Shown in pieces: positions 9,166 to 18,054 of a DNA stretch of 64,000 nucleotides; within the stretch, counting starts at the first letter, position 1; every line of letters begins with the position of its first letter. The notes below the pieces were generated by a model. It was not told the origin of the DNA. It saw nothing but the letters and a program-made list of their open reading frames with translations, and searched no databases. The stretch spans positions 1 to 64,000 of the forward strand of contig NZ_SSNY01000009.1 of assembly GCF_004801285.1 (NCBI RefSeq), in the 5' to 3' direction. Position numbers and translations under genes: made by a program. Source of the DNA: Ollibium composti. Lineage in GTDB: Bacteria > Pseudomonadota > Alphaproteobacteria > Rhizobiales > Rhizobiaceae.

Positions 9166-10485
9166 TCAATAGGCCCCGGCGTAGATGCGGCACAGCTCGT
9201 CGATGTCCTTGTCGGCCGCCATCGTCATTTCACCGCGCTTGTGCATCAGGTAGGCTTTCGCGAGCGTCGGCCCGAGCCACGCCATCGCGTCCGCATCAGC
9301 TTCCAGCGCATCGAGCGCTTCTCCGAGGCTGCGCGGCAGGTCCGCGATACCGCGCTGGGCGCGTTCGTCGTCGCTTAGGGTGCCGGGATCGCCGCTGGAA
9401 ATGAAGGGTGCGGGAAGGCTGTCGCGAATGCCGGCAAGCCCGGCGAACACCAGCATCGCCAGTTGCAGATAGGGGCTGGCCGTTGCATCCGCCCCGCGAA
9501 ACTCCAAATTGTAGCGCTTGGCGACGTCCACGCCCTCCACTTCCGGATAGGGGCAGATGCGCAGCAGGGCCTCGCGGTCGCGATCCGCGAGATTGGCATA
9601 GTAGGCCGACCAGGAATGCGGTTTCAGGCGCTCGTAGGAAATGACGCTGGGCGCCGTCACGGCGCATAGCGCGCGAGCGTGGCGCAGGATGCCGGCCGCG
9701 AAGGAAGCGCCGACTGCGCTGAGCCCGCCGGGCTTGGTGGGATCGTAGGCCACTGGCTTTCCCGCAGCATCGATCAGGCTGAAATGGATATGGACGCCGT
9801 TGCCGACGATGCCGCGCGTCACCACCGGCGAGAAGCTGAGATGATAGCCGTGCCGTCGCGCCACAGATCGGCCGATCTCGCGCAGCTTTACGGCCTGATC
9901 CGCCGCAAAAAGCCCTTCGGCGGGATCGACCGTGATCTCGTACTGACGCGGTCCGAATTCCGGCAGGAAGGTGTCAGGCGGGATCGCATTGGCGCGCAGT
10001 GCCCCGACGAAGTCGCCGATGAAAGGCTCGATGCCGCGCAGTGTGCTGGCAGCGTAGGAGTCGCCGGGCCGCTCCTCGCCGCCGTCCAGCCAGAATTCAT
10101 GTTCGAAGCTCGCCAGCAGACCGAGCCCGGTCTCTTCCTTCAATGTCCTGAGCGCCCGCTTGAGCAGGCTGCGCAGGCAGCAATCCCAGGGCTGGCCGGA
10201 CATGGAAAGGATGTCGCCGAGCACGATGCGCTCCACCGCCCCCCCATCGCCATAGTCCAGCGTGATGTCACCATCCGGGGACGGCACGAGCATCAGGTCC
10301 CCTTCGGCACCGAACGGCGTGGCCGGGATTCGGCCGAAGCAGTTGATCATGATGTTGGTGGGGGTCCAGCCGACGCCGAAACGGCGGCGGTTGTCCAGAT
10401 CGCTCGCGGGAAAGCCCTTGCCGCGCACCTGGCCGGCAATGTCGCTGCAGCAGACGGTAATGATCGTCTCGCGCTCGATTGTCAT
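9166..10485 (-). CDS. Glutamine synthetase-family ligase (gamma-glutamyl-amide synthetase type)
   Basis: A 439-residue member of the glutamine synthetase superfamily. The catalytic domain shows EHEFW (metal ligands), the GNGVHIHFSL segment and NLEFRGADATASPYLQLA with the conserved arginine/glutamate region. Sequence before residue 100 is short and divergent, as in PuuA/GlnT-like ligases that glutamylate amines instead of ammonia. The start at 10485 follows a GTGGGGG Shine-Dalgarno-like run; longer starts add an unrelated leader. It is the promoter-proximal gene of the operon, so the pathway probably begins by activating an amine or ends by recapturing nitrogen. Primary nitrogen assimilation is unlikely. 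Confidence 0.82.
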   Translation of the reverse strand: MTIERETIITVCCSDIAGQVRGKGFPASDLDNRRRFGVGWTPTNIMINCFGRIPATPFGAEGDLMLVPSPDGDITLDYGDGGAVERIVLGDILSMSGQPWDCCLRSLLKRALRTLKEETGLGLLASFEHEFWLDGGEERPGDSYAASTLRGIEPFIGDFVGALRANAIPPDTFLPEFGPRQYEITVDPAEGLFAADQAVKLREIGRSVARRHGYHLSFSPVVTRGIVGNGVHIHFSLIDAAGKPVAYDPTKPGGLSAVGASFAAGILRHARALCAVTAPSVISYERLKPHSWSAYYANLADRDREALLRICPYPEVEGVDVAKRYNLEFRGADATASPYLQLAMLVFAGLAGIRDSLPAPFISSGDPGTLSDDERAQRGIADLPRSLGEALDALEADADAMAWLGPTLAKAYLMHKRGEMTMAADKDIDELCRIYAGAY

Positions 10486-10690
10486 CCATCCCCCACTCGA
10501 ACTTGCGACCGCAGCGAAGGCTAACATGACAGATAAAAATATTACAAGATGGCACCAAGAGCCGAATATCGTAATTTTAAGGAACATCGGAGCGCGTGCG
10601 ACTGTTTTCGTCGGCGTCCGTTGGTTCGCGGCCTTGCATTTTCAAGCGTGATCGTACACCGGCCCGCTCGCGCAGAGCCGGCGCAGACCC
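10486..10690. promoter_or_regulatory. AT-rich promoter region of the LIV/hydrolase operon
   Basis: This 205-nt gap between the operon start and the end of the RpiR gene holds a locally AT-rich core (about 10528-10578) with atattac and gtaatttt elements. The same half-site sequences (gtaat/attac) form a perfect dyad in front of the rpiR-like gene, so this is the likely operon promoter with RpiR sites. No -10/-35 assignment is made. Confidence 0.4.
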
Positions 10691-11611
10691 TCAGCGCAGC
10701 AGCTTGGCGCGCACGCTTTCGATCGTTTCGTAGCGAGCCTGGGCTACCGGCCACTTGCGGGCATCCACCGACAGCGCGACCAATTCGACGATGCCGATCA
10801 GCCCGATCAGGCTGTCCCATGGCGAGGGCACGTCGACGCGGGCGCGCAGGACGATATCCGCCACCTGGGCCGCGTCCGACATCCACTGATCCGTGAAAAG
10901 CACCACGGTGGCACCCTGCTGCTTGGCGACTTCCGCCGTGCGGGTCGTGTCCGACTGGTAGCGGCGGATATCGAAGAGAATGACGACATCGCGCCGACGA
11001 AGTTCGGCGAGTTCGTCGGCGCGGCGCGGCAGCGCCTGTGAAAACAGCCTGACCCGGCCGCGCATCTTGCGCAGGTGGAATTCCAGATGACGCGCCGCGG
11101 GCTCGGTGAAATCCCCGCCGAACAGGAAAACCTGCCGCCGCTCGTCTATGAGCATATCGGTCAGCCGGTCGATATCGGCTTCGCCCGCCATGGCCAGGGA
11201 GTTCTGCACGGCTTCGACAAGCCCTTGCGCCAGCGCGCTGAACGCCGCCGGTCGGCTTGCGTCGAAGGTGCCAACAGCCTGGCGCCTGGTCAGCGGGTAT
11301 TCGGTCTGCGCCTCCATCTCCACGCGCAGGGCGCGGCGAAAATCCGGATATCCGGCGAAACCGAGCTTTGCGACGAACCTCAGGATCGTCGGTGCGCTCA
11401 CCTTTGCGCGTTCGGCAAACAGCGCCACCGTTTCCATGCCGGTGGTCGGATAGCGCGCGAGCAAGGCGCGCGCGGCACGGCGCTCGGCGGCGCTGAGCGA
11501 AGGCAGGCTGGCCGCGATGCGGTCAGCCAGCGTCGCCGTGCCGGCAGGGGCGCCGGGTCGTTTCCGGGTGGCCCTCTCAGCTTCGGTCATACGGCCTTCG
11601 GTTCGTTTCAT
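10691..11611 (-). CDS. RpiR/MurR-family transcriptional regulator
   Basis: 306 residues. An N-terminal RpiR-type helix-turn-helix (ADRIAASLPSLSAAERRAARALL ... VSAPTILRFVAKLGFAGYPDFRRAL, given by its ends) is followed by a SIS domain (about residues 140-290, with QVFLFGGDF and DVVILFDIRRY) that normally senses a sugar phosphate or other phosphorylated ligand. Two starts are possible, ATG at 11611 and at 11590; the latter has a better upstream GAAGG. It is transcribed away from the second cysteine hydrolase and sits between it and the operon, so it probably controls both. Confidence 0.87.
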   Translation of the reverse strand: MKRTEGRMTEAERATRKRPGAPAGTATLADRIAASLPSLSAAERRAARALLARYPTTGMETVALFAERAKVSAPTILRFVAKLGFAGYPDFRRALRVEMEAQTEYPLTRRQAVGTFDASRPAAFSALAQGLVEAVQNSLAMAGEADIDRLTDMLIDERRQVFLFGGDFTEPAARHLEFHLRKMRGRVRLFSQALPRRADELAELRRRDVVILFDIRRYQSDTTRTAEVAKQQGATVVLFTDQWMSDAAQVADIVLRARVDVPSPWDSLIGLIGIVELVALSVDARKWPVAQARYETIESVRAKLLR

Positions 11612-11654
11612 GCAGGATAATTCCGGAACATTGTCGAGGCATCTTCCAACATCC

Positions 11655-11668
11655 GTAATCTCTATTAC
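11655..11668. promoter_or_regulatory. Candidate RpiR operator
   Basis: A perfect dyad, GTAAT-ctct-ATTAC, lies in the 93-nt gap between the divergent rpiR-like and cysteine hydrolase genes. Dyads with TGTAAT/ATTACA arms are known for RpiR-family members such as HexR. Binding is inferred. Confidence 0.45.
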
Positions 11669-11704
11669 AATCCATATCCAGTTTCTCTGACCAAGGAGCC
11701 TGCC

Positions 11705-12376
11705 TTGCCCGCCCCATCGGACATCTTCGCACCGAATGGTGCCTACCGCGAGCGCGGGTTCGTTCCCGCTCGCACCGCGCTCTTGAACATCGACATGCAA
11801 AACGGCGAGTTCAACGCTGAACTCCTGGCTTCCGCCCGTACGCCGGGATCGAAACACGCCGACAAGCGCGCCTTCTACGAGCGCATCGCCAATGTCGTCA
11901 TTCCCAACCAGATACGTCTCCAGGCGGCTGCCCGGCAGGCGGGGATCGAAATCATCTTCACGGTCATCGAAAGCCTGACGCAGGACGGACGCGACCGCAG
12001 CCTGGATCACAAGATCTCGGGTCTGAACGTTCCCAAGGGATCGTGGGAGGCCAAGGTCATCGACGAGGTCGGCCCGCGTGGCGACGAAATCGTCATCCCC
12101 AAGACCGCATCGGGCATCTTCAATTGCACAAACATCGAGTATGTGCTGCGCAATCTCGGAGTAGAATATCTCGTCGTATATGGCGTCGTGACCGATCAAT
12201 GCGTGGAATCCGCCATCCGCGATGCAGCCGACCGCGGTTTCCTGGTCACGCAGGTGGAAGACTGTTGTGCGGCCGAAACGGACGAGAACCACAGAACCTC
12301 GATCGAATCCATGCGGGGCCACTATTGCCGCACCCGGTCTACCGACGAGGTCATCGCCGAAATGCGCGGCGGATAG
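11705..12376 (+). CDS. Second isochorismatase-fold cysteine hydrolase, TTG start
   Basis: A 223-residue cysteine hydrolase with catalytic D in LLNIDMQNG, K in VIPKTASG and C in VTDQCVES. It shares the segment FTVIESLTQDGRDRSLDHK with the operon-encoded enzyme at 7725-8360, so the two are paralogues with different active-site neighbours (CVES against CVDH). The start is TTG at 11705, set by AAGGAG 6 nt upstream (11693-11698). It is divergent from the RpiR regulator. The pair may act on successive amide or ureido bonds of one compound. Confidence 0.85.
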   Translation: MPAPSDIFAPNGAYRERGFVPARTALLNIDMQNGEFNAELLASARTPGSKHADKRAFYERIANVVIPNQIRLQAAARQAGIEIIFTVIESLTQDGRDRSLDHKISGLNVPKGSWEAKVIDEVGPRGDEIVIPKTASGIFNCTNIEYVLRNLGVEYLVVYGVVTDQCVESAIRDAADRGFLVTQVEDCCAAETDENHRTSIESMRGHYCRTRSTDEVIAEMRGG

Positions 12377-12820
12377 AGAGAAGGGCGTAGTCTCCTAAGG
12401 TCTGTTGAGGTTCGGGATTCCGTCTGTGGCGCGATTGTGATTCATATGTGGACACCCCCGATTGGCATTGGCTTTTGGTGAACTTCTGATCGGTCGCTTT
12501 CATATGTCCGGCCTGCTTTGTGCGGAGCAGTTTCCGCTGGCCCTGATGGAAATCCGCGAACGAGATCCCTGATCAAGCTGGCGCATTCGAGACGCATTGA
12601 ATCACACGGGGTGTTCTCGTTCTTGGTCGATCATCTCGCTTTAAGGACTCCTCGAACACGTTCAAGGTCGACGAGTGGGTGCAGCGCATCGTTACGGCAG
12701 AGCCACACCCATTGCCTATGGGGGAACATCGAAGTGCCGCTTCGATCGGCTGATTTCGGGGATGTTTCCTAGCCGCCTGAATGACCGAAACGGGGGCGCG
12801 AAGCAGCCGTTCAGCGACTG
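12377..12820. other. 444-nt intergenic stretch, possible relic sequence
   Basis: No convincing gene. A nonamer ttcatatgt occurs twice (about 12441 and 12499), and short open frames here have no recognisable product. The region separates the catabolic locus from the protease cassette and may be decayed mobile-element sequence; nothing more can be supported. Confidence 0.3.
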
Positions 12821-13594
12821 CTAGATTGCGTGATCATTCACGGCTACCACCAGCCCCGGATCGAACAACGCGTTTTCATCCTCATACCCTCTCGGATTGC
12901 ACACAACCCGCGTGGCGCCGACATAGTAATCGCAGCTGTCGTGCGTGTGCCCATGAATCCATAGCGCCGGTTGCTGCTGTTCAATTATCTGCGACAGGTC
13001 CGACGCATAGGCGGCATTCAGCAAATCACCCTTGAACCTTGCCGGAACGGAACGCGCATGCGGCAGGTGATGGGTGACGACGACGGTGGGGATGGGATCG
13101 GATTTCAGGGCGGTTTCGATGAAGCGCCGCGTCTCCTGGTGCATCCGGTAGGCGGTCTGCGGGACGAAGCGCTGCCAGGGATTCCTTTGGGCAGCGATCT
13201 GGCGATAGTCGTTCATGCGCTCGCGGGCGTAACGCATCGCCAGCTCCGGGGAGCCTTCGATCCGGTAGTCAGTCCATAGCGTCGCGCCGAGGAAACGGAC
13301 GCCGTCGATGACGACCGACTGGTTTTCGAGGAAGTGAACGGCGGGGAAGCGTGCGGCCGCTGCCCTGCCATCTTCGAGACCTTCGCGGATCCCGCCCTTG
13401 TAGAATTCGTGATTGCCGGCAACGTAGACGCAAGGCATCGCATGGGCGATGTTCTCGGCAAGCCAATAGACGCCGTTGGCCGGCGCGCGACAGAGATCGC
13501 CGGCGACGACACAGACGTCGGCATCTGGAATCGCGAGCGGCTGGTGCAGGTCGGCGACTTCGAGATGTAGGTCGGAGAACAGCCAGAGTTTCAT
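12821..13594 (-). CDS. Calcineurin-like metallophosphoesterase
   Basis: A 257-residue cytoplasmic metallophosphoesterase. Canonical metal-binding blocks are present in order: FSDLHLE (about residue 6), VVAGDLC, VAGNHEFY, VVTHHLP and WIHGHTHDS. The fold hydrolyses phosphomono- or diesters using two metals. The start at 13594 gives MKLWLFSDLHL at the very N-terminus, as usual for the family, with AAAGGA upstream. It lies 96 nt after the M41 peptidase gene on the same strand and is probably the last gene of the protease cassette. Substrate unknown (nucleotide, nucleic acid or phosphoprotein). Confidence 0.87.
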   Translation of the reverse strand: MKLWLFSDLHLEVADLHQPLAIPDADVCVVAGDLCRAPANGVYWLAENIAHAMPCVYVAGNHEFYKGGIREGLEDGRAAAARFPAVHFLENQSVVIDGVRFLGATLWTDYRIEGSPELAMRYARERMNDYRQIAAQRNPWQRFVPQTAYRMHQETRRFIETALKSDPIPTVVVTHHLPHARSVPARFKGDLLNAAYASDLSQIIEQQQPALWIHGHTHDSCDYYVGATRVVCNPRGYEDENALFDPGLVVAVNDHAI

Positions 13595-13690
13595 AAGATG
13601 GAATCCTTTGGATGGCGTATGGACGCGCTCGTCCATCCGGGATTCGCACCCCTGCTGAAGGACTGAGTACTTGTCGAGCGCGTTTCCGGC

Positions 13691-14464
13691 TCAGCCGGGC
13701 CGCTCACGGATGCGTTTTCGGGTCTCGGCCAGGACGGCATCGAGTTCCGGTCCGTCCAGCGTTCCAGCCTCGAACAGCTGCTCGGCCAGGAAGTCGATGG
13801 CATCGGTTTGTTCGCGCACGATGGTGCAGGCGGCCTGGTAAGCTCGCTCGAGCCGCTCGTTGATGCGGGCGGCGAGTTCCGGATCGGCGGCAAGCATTTC
13901 GGGTGTATCACTCGGCTTGCGGTGAACGAGGGGCCACTTGCCGCCGATGCCAAGGATGGTTTCCATGTCGAGCGCCAACCGGGTGGCGAGCGCAAGATCG
14001 CTGTGGTCGGCGCCGCCGGCGTTGACCGTCACCGTTTCCAGCATGACCTCTTCTGCGGCGCGGCCGGCAAGCACGCCGATCAGCACGGCCGTCAGCCTGG
14101 CTTCCGTCATCTCGTCATGCGTGCCGATGCTCCCGTCGACAAAACCGCCGCCGGCTTTGGCATCGACGGTGATTTCGGCGATGGGGCCGAAGCCGACCAG
14201 CATGCGGGCGACGGCGTGTCCCGCTTCGTGCGTGGCGATGCGCGATCGCAGCGCCATCGAGCGCGACGGTCTTGTCCCGACAAGCTGGGTTTCGAGATCG
14301 GCATAGGACAGCGCATGACGGTCGCGTCGTGCCTTCTGTCTTGCCTCCCGGACCCATCGCTCGATGTCGGCGCCCGTCATGCCTTGCGCTCTGCGGGCAA
14401 GCGACTTCAGGGCGGTGGAAGCCAATGTCTGTCCTGACGATTTCGCAGATTGCACGATCGTCAT
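13691..14464 (-). CDS. Stand-alone M41 (FtsH-type) zinc peptidase with AAA lid
   Basis: A 257-residue protein equal to the C-terminal part of FtsH. Residues about 15-65 (SLARRAQGMTGADIERWVREA region) match the helical lid of an FtsH AAA domain, not the core. Residues 79-83 are the HEAGH zinc motif, with A-G-G-A-D-H-S-D-L supplying the likely third ligand D156. No transmembrane segment is visible. The start overlaps the stop of the upstream AAA gene by 4 nt (ATGA). The two proteins thus look like an FtsH split between ATPase core and lid-plus-protease, translated as a coupled pair; normal FtsH is one membrane-anchored chain of about 640 residues. Confidence 0.87.
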   Translation of the reverse strand: MTIVQSAKSSGQTLASTALKSLARRAQGMTGADIERWVREARQKARRDRHALSYADLETQLVGTRPSRSMALRSRIATHEAGHAVARMLVGFGPIAEITVDAKAGGGFVDGSIGTHDEMTEARLTAVLIGVLAGRAAEEVMLETVTVNAGGADHSDLALATRLALDMETILGIGGKWPLVHRKPSDTPEMLAADPELAARINERLERAYQAACTIVREQTDAIDFLAEQLFEAGTLDGPELDAVLAETRKRIRERPG

Positions 14465-16353
14465 GGCCGAGAAGCCTCAGTTCGGATTGGAATGGCGGCC
14501 TGCACCAGCGTGGCGTAGGGTTTGTCCGACATCATCTCGAATCCTTCCTCCAGGACTTTCCGAAGGTCGTTCTCGACCAGGACGGCCTTTGAGACGCTGG
14601 CCGTGACCGTCTCGATGTCCCTGCCGAGATGGTGGCGCAGGATCGCCAGCCGTGCCTCGGCATCGGGCAAGAGTATCTCGATCTGCCTGTCGATTCTGCC
14701 GGAGCGCAGCAATGCCGCATCGATGACGGATGGGTTGTTGGTGGCACAGACCACGATGACACCGCTTGTGCGGGCCGCCCCGTCCAGCAGTTCCAGGCAG
14801 CAGTTGACCACCGAGTTCCAGTAGTCGGCATAATCCCTGGAAAGATCGACGCGACGGCCGATGCCGTCGAACTCGTCGACGAACAGAATGCAGGGTTTTT
14901 GCGCCTCTGCCTCGGCGAACGTCCGCTTCATGCGCTTCAGCACGTCGCCGAGATTGGACGGCTCGAGCCAGCGCGCCACCGATGTCGCAAGCAAGGGGAC
15001 TTGCAAAGTATGGCAAAGCGCACGGGCAAAATGCGTCTTGCCGACGCCTGGCGGACCGGACAGGAGCACCTTCGTGCTCATGTCGGTCCAGGCAAGGTCG
15101 CCGGCGCGCCAGAGCGGCAGTTCATCCCGGATCTGCAGGGCCCATTCCTTGGCCTCGCCATAGCCGGACAAAGTTTCGATCGTCGGCGCAGGATGTCCGG
15201 CGCGGGCTTCGGAAGGCGTTTCAGGCTGGATGATGTCGGTTCCGAAGCCGGGATCGGCGTTGCGGCGCGTCGGCCAAGAATCGGAGGACCGAGCCTTCGC
15301 CTTCCCGGACGGTCTGCCCGGACCATCCCCAGGACCCTCGCCGGATTCGCTTGCCTCGGCTATCCTGCGCAGGCTGTTTGCCGCCGTGTCGGGGGCGACA
15401 CCGGGACGGACGGCGATCGCGATGTCGCCGAGGCTGAGCCGCCCGAAGTCGATGCCGTCGAGCCTGCCCGCCGAGGGCGGCGCGCCAAGCACCGTCTCGA
15501 TGATGCGGCGAACGATTTCCGCATTTAGCGTTCCGCAAGCAAGACTGAGTTGCGCCGCCTGGACAAGCTTCGGGGAGAGCCGCTCCTGATTCTCGGCGAC
15601 GGCAAGGATTGGATAGGTGCTCTGGGCGGCGATGCCGTATTGCCCTTCGTCGTCTTCGTCGCCGCGGTCGCTTCCGGCGAAGGTGACGATGCGTCGGCGA
15701 GCGGCGGTGACACGCTCGAAGCGCAGGGTATCGTAGCGTGCCTCATAGCCGTTCGAGCGCTCGACGGCCCCGGGAAGGATGAGGCCGCGCTTGAGGAGTT
15801 CGAGGAAAGTCCGCTCGAATCCTTTGGTCTCGCCGAGAACGGTCACGATCGGCCGCCGCAGCCTGAGCGCCCGTAGGACATGGGCAAGTGCCGTCCCATT
15901 GTCCGGAACGGCCTGCGCGAGAAGAAGCATGGCGGCGACGTCGGCAGCGGACGGCGGTTCCGCGGCTTCACGTATCGCCTTCACCAAGGCGAGGTCGAAG
16001 CGTCGTGCCAGTGCAGAAGACGGGAACTCGCCAGGGATCGCCTTCGAAGATTCTGCTGTAGGTGTTGCGTCCCTTTCTCTATCCGTATCGAAGGCGAACT
16101 CGTCCGACCCGAGGATTGGATGCGTCGTTTCGTCGGGAAGCCTGCGGCGGTGACGCGATAGCATGGCGACAGCTTGAGACGGCGACATCGCACCGGCAGC
16201 TTCCGGATGGCGGCGATAAACGGAGAGCACCCGGCCGTGGCTTTCGACATCCACCTGGCAAAGGATTCCCGCTTCGACGGCATCCGCAAGGGCGAGAGCC
16301 ATCGCCTTGCGGCTCAGTCGCTTGAGGAGATGACGTGCGAGCCGCTCGTTCAT
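14461..16353 (-). CDS. FtsH-like AAA ATPase of the split protease cassette
   Basis: A 630-residue protein. The first about 400 residues have no recognised domain and include a low-complexity linker (about 350-400). The AAA core follows: Walker A GPPGVGKT at about 432-440, Walker B CILFVDEFDGIG at about 488, sensor ATNNPS at about 537 and the second region of homology ALLRSGRIDRQ with arginine fingers. This order and wording are those of FtsH/Cdc48-type classical AAA proteins. The chain ends before a complete lid; lid-like sequence begins the next protein. The start at 16353 is preferred to 16482, which adds an unrelated leader. It probably unfolds substrates for the M41 partner. Confidence 0.85.
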   Translation of the reverse strand: MNERLARHLLKRLSRKAMALALADAVEAGILCQVDVESHGRVLSVYRRHPEAAGAMSPSQAVAMLSRHRRRLPDETTHPILGSDEFAFDTDRERDATPTAESSKAIPGEFPSSALARRFDLALVKAIREAAEPPSAADVAAMLLLAQAVPDNGTALAHVLRALRLRRPIVTVLGETKGFERTFLELLKRGLILPGAVERSNGYEARYDTLRFERVTAARRRIVTFAGSDRGDEDDEGQYGIAAQSTYPILAVAENQERLSPKLVQAAQLSLACGTLNAEIVRRIIETVLGAPPSAGRLDGIDFGRLSLGDIAIAVRPGVAPDTAANSLRRIAEASESGEGPGDGPGRPSGKAKARSSDSWPTRRNADPGFGTDIIQPETPSEARAGHPAPTIETLSGYGEAKEWALQIRDELPLWRAGDLAWTDMSTKVLLSGPPGVGKTHFARALCHTLQVPLLATSVARWLEPSNLGDVLKRMKRTFAEAEAQKPCILFVDEFDGIGRRVDLSRDYADYWNSVVNCCLELLDGAARTSGVIVVCATNNPSVIDAALLRSGRIDRQIEILLPDAEARLAILRHHLGRDIETVTASVSKAVLVENDLRKVLEEGFEMMSDKPYATLVQAAIPIRTEASRP

Positions 16354-16482
16354 GCTGCTTCTTTCCGATGTGGGGGCGCCGGCCGAACATGTCGGCTCCG
16401 CTTCTTCCTGCGCTTCATGGACGGCTCCTGCTGGGAGCTCGATGTCGTGGTCGTTTCGATCGAACTGAAGGCGGCCGCACAC

Positions 16483-18042
16483 TCATTGCCTCACCCTATG
16501 CCGCTCGCGCGCCTCGACCAGTGTTTCCACGAGGTGCTGGAGCCTGCGAATGGAACCGCCACGCCAATGATCGGCGAGTGCCGTCAGTTCAAACTGCTCG
16601 AGCGGCGTCGCCCAGCGCGGATCATGCCCGGCATCGACATAGATCCGCTCGACAAGACGAGGCGCCAGAATATCGAGCCGTTCCGCCCCCGGTTCCGGGA
16701 AAGCAATGACCCGGCAGCGGTCCAGCAGCACCGAAGGAACAGTGTCCAGCGTGTTCCCCGTCATCAGCCAGGAAACGTGGGACAGATCACAGGGGGATTC
16801 GACATAAGGATCGAACCAGCGTTGCGAGGTCTCCTGTTCGAACAGGCCGACCAGCACGTCGTGGACATTGCCGTTGTGCCGGGAGGTGCCGACCTTTTCG
16901 ATCTCGTCCCGGATAATGACGGGACCGGCGCAACGATGGCGGCGGATCGACAGCACCGAGATGCTCGGTTCTCCCGATGACCAGCGCCGGGCGGTTCCGC
17001 CGATCGAACTGTCGTTCAATCCGCCGCACGATACCAGTTCGAAGGGAACGGCGAGTTCTTCGCACAGCCGCCGCGCCAGCCTTGTCTTGCCGCATCCCGG
17101 CGTGCCGACCAGGACCGTCGGCCGGATCTGGACATAGTCCCGGCCGACGAGGCGGTTCAGCAACTCGTCGATGACGGCGACGGCGTATGGGAATTCTTCG
17201 ACCAGCCGCTCCCGCACGCGGGCGAGATCGGAAACAGGCGGCAGCGGCAAGGCGATATTGAGAAGCTTCTCGAACTCCTTGACGACGCGCTTGCCTTCGG
17301 ACGTGCTGTCGTTGCCGATCGAAGTGAAGATGATGACAGTTCCCTTCGGCTTGGCGACCGGAGGAGGTTCCGTCGCGGGAACCCTCGCGACATCATCAGC
17401 CGTATAGGTAGAAGGAGCTTCGTCTGCCTGCTGTTTTTTCGTTTCCGGTTCCGTTTGCCGGATCGCCGCTTCGAACTCCCGCGCATGGAAGCGCAAGTCG
17501 CCGCTCACCCGGCCTCGAGGAAGCCTGACAATCCCATTGTTGCGCATGTGGCCATAGTCGTTGGCCACGACGGACCAGGCGAGTGCCCGTGGCAAAAGGC
17601 TGAAGTCGCAGGAGTCACGAACGTCGTCGAGCGCAACGGATGCCGTCCTGCTGGCAATGGCAGCGGCCGCGTCCGGATCGCCGAGCGAGGCCAGATAGAA
17701 TTTGATGCGAAGTCGGGCATTGAAGGCAGACATCGTGTTGAAGCCGCCTGCGGCTTCCAGGGCGGCTTCGACACAGCGCAGCGCCTCGTCGCTCTGGTCG
17801 ACGGCGAGATCGTCCAGGGTTGCGACCAGGGGAGCGATTTCGAACTTTGGCTTGTGCTTCAACCTCCGCGACAGGCGCTCGGCGAACTCCCTTATGTCGC
17901 TCGCCACGTCCTCGAACAGGAACGGCATGCCCCGCAGCAGTTCGATCTCCGTCGGCAGGTGCAGCCCCGCCTGCGCCGCTTTCAAACGGCGCTCGAAGTG
18001 ACGGTCCCGACTGCCGCGTGAATTCTTGTCGGACATCGCCAT
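16483..18042 (-). CDS. AAA+ ATPase, Lon/ClpX-like core, upstream partner in cassette
   Basis: A 519-residue AAA+ protein. Residues 1-300 have no clear family match and contain an acidic, alanine-rich linker. The ATPase core shows Walker A GTPGCGKT at about 313-320, an unusual Walker B VIIRDEIEKVG at about 374 (arginine before the Asp-Glu pair), a sensor segment WLMTGNTLD and a helical lid. The TGN sensor and lid resemble Lon-type ATPases, but there is no Lon peptidase domain. The stop is followed 129 nt later by the FtsH-like AAA gene. Two different AAA motors in one transcript suggest either a hetero-complex or a motor and its loader. Confidence 0.82.
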   Translation of the reverse strand: MAMSDKNSRGSRDRHFERRLKAAQAGLHLPTEIELLRGMPFLFEDVASDIREFAERLSRRLKHKPKFEIAPLVATLDDLAVDQSDEALRCVEAALEAAGGFNTMSAFNARLRIKFYLASLGDPDAAAAIASRTASVALDDVRDSCDFSLLPRALAWSVVANDYGHMRNNGIVRLPRGRVSGDLRFHAREFEAAIRQTEPETKKQQADEAPSTYTADDVARVPATEPPPVAKPKGTVIIFTSIGNDSTSEGKRVVKEFEKLLNIALPLPPVSDLARVRERLVEEFPYAVAVIDELLNRLVGRDYVQIRPTVLVGTPGCGKTRLARRLCEELAVPFELVSCGGLNDSSIGGTARRWSSGEPSISVLSIRRHRCAGPVIIRDEIEKVGTSRHNGNVHDVLVGLFEQETSQRWFDPYVESPCDLSHVSWLMTGNTLDTVPSVLLDRCRVIAFPEPGAERLDILAPRLVERIYVDAGHDPRWATPLEQFELTALADHWRGGSIRRLQHLVETLVEARERHRVRQ

Positions 18043-18054
18043 CGCCCCAACCGC

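Noticed and set aside
12518..12772. 84-codon open frame in the gap before the metallophosphoesterase gene
   Set aside because: No ribosome site, no family resemblance and biased towards Ser/Arg; most likely not a gene.
14461..14464. Frameshift artefact joining the AAA and M41 genes into one FtsH
   Set aside because: Both genes have clean ends with an ATGA overlap, and a one-base change would not recreate a normal single-chain FtsH with its membrane domain.
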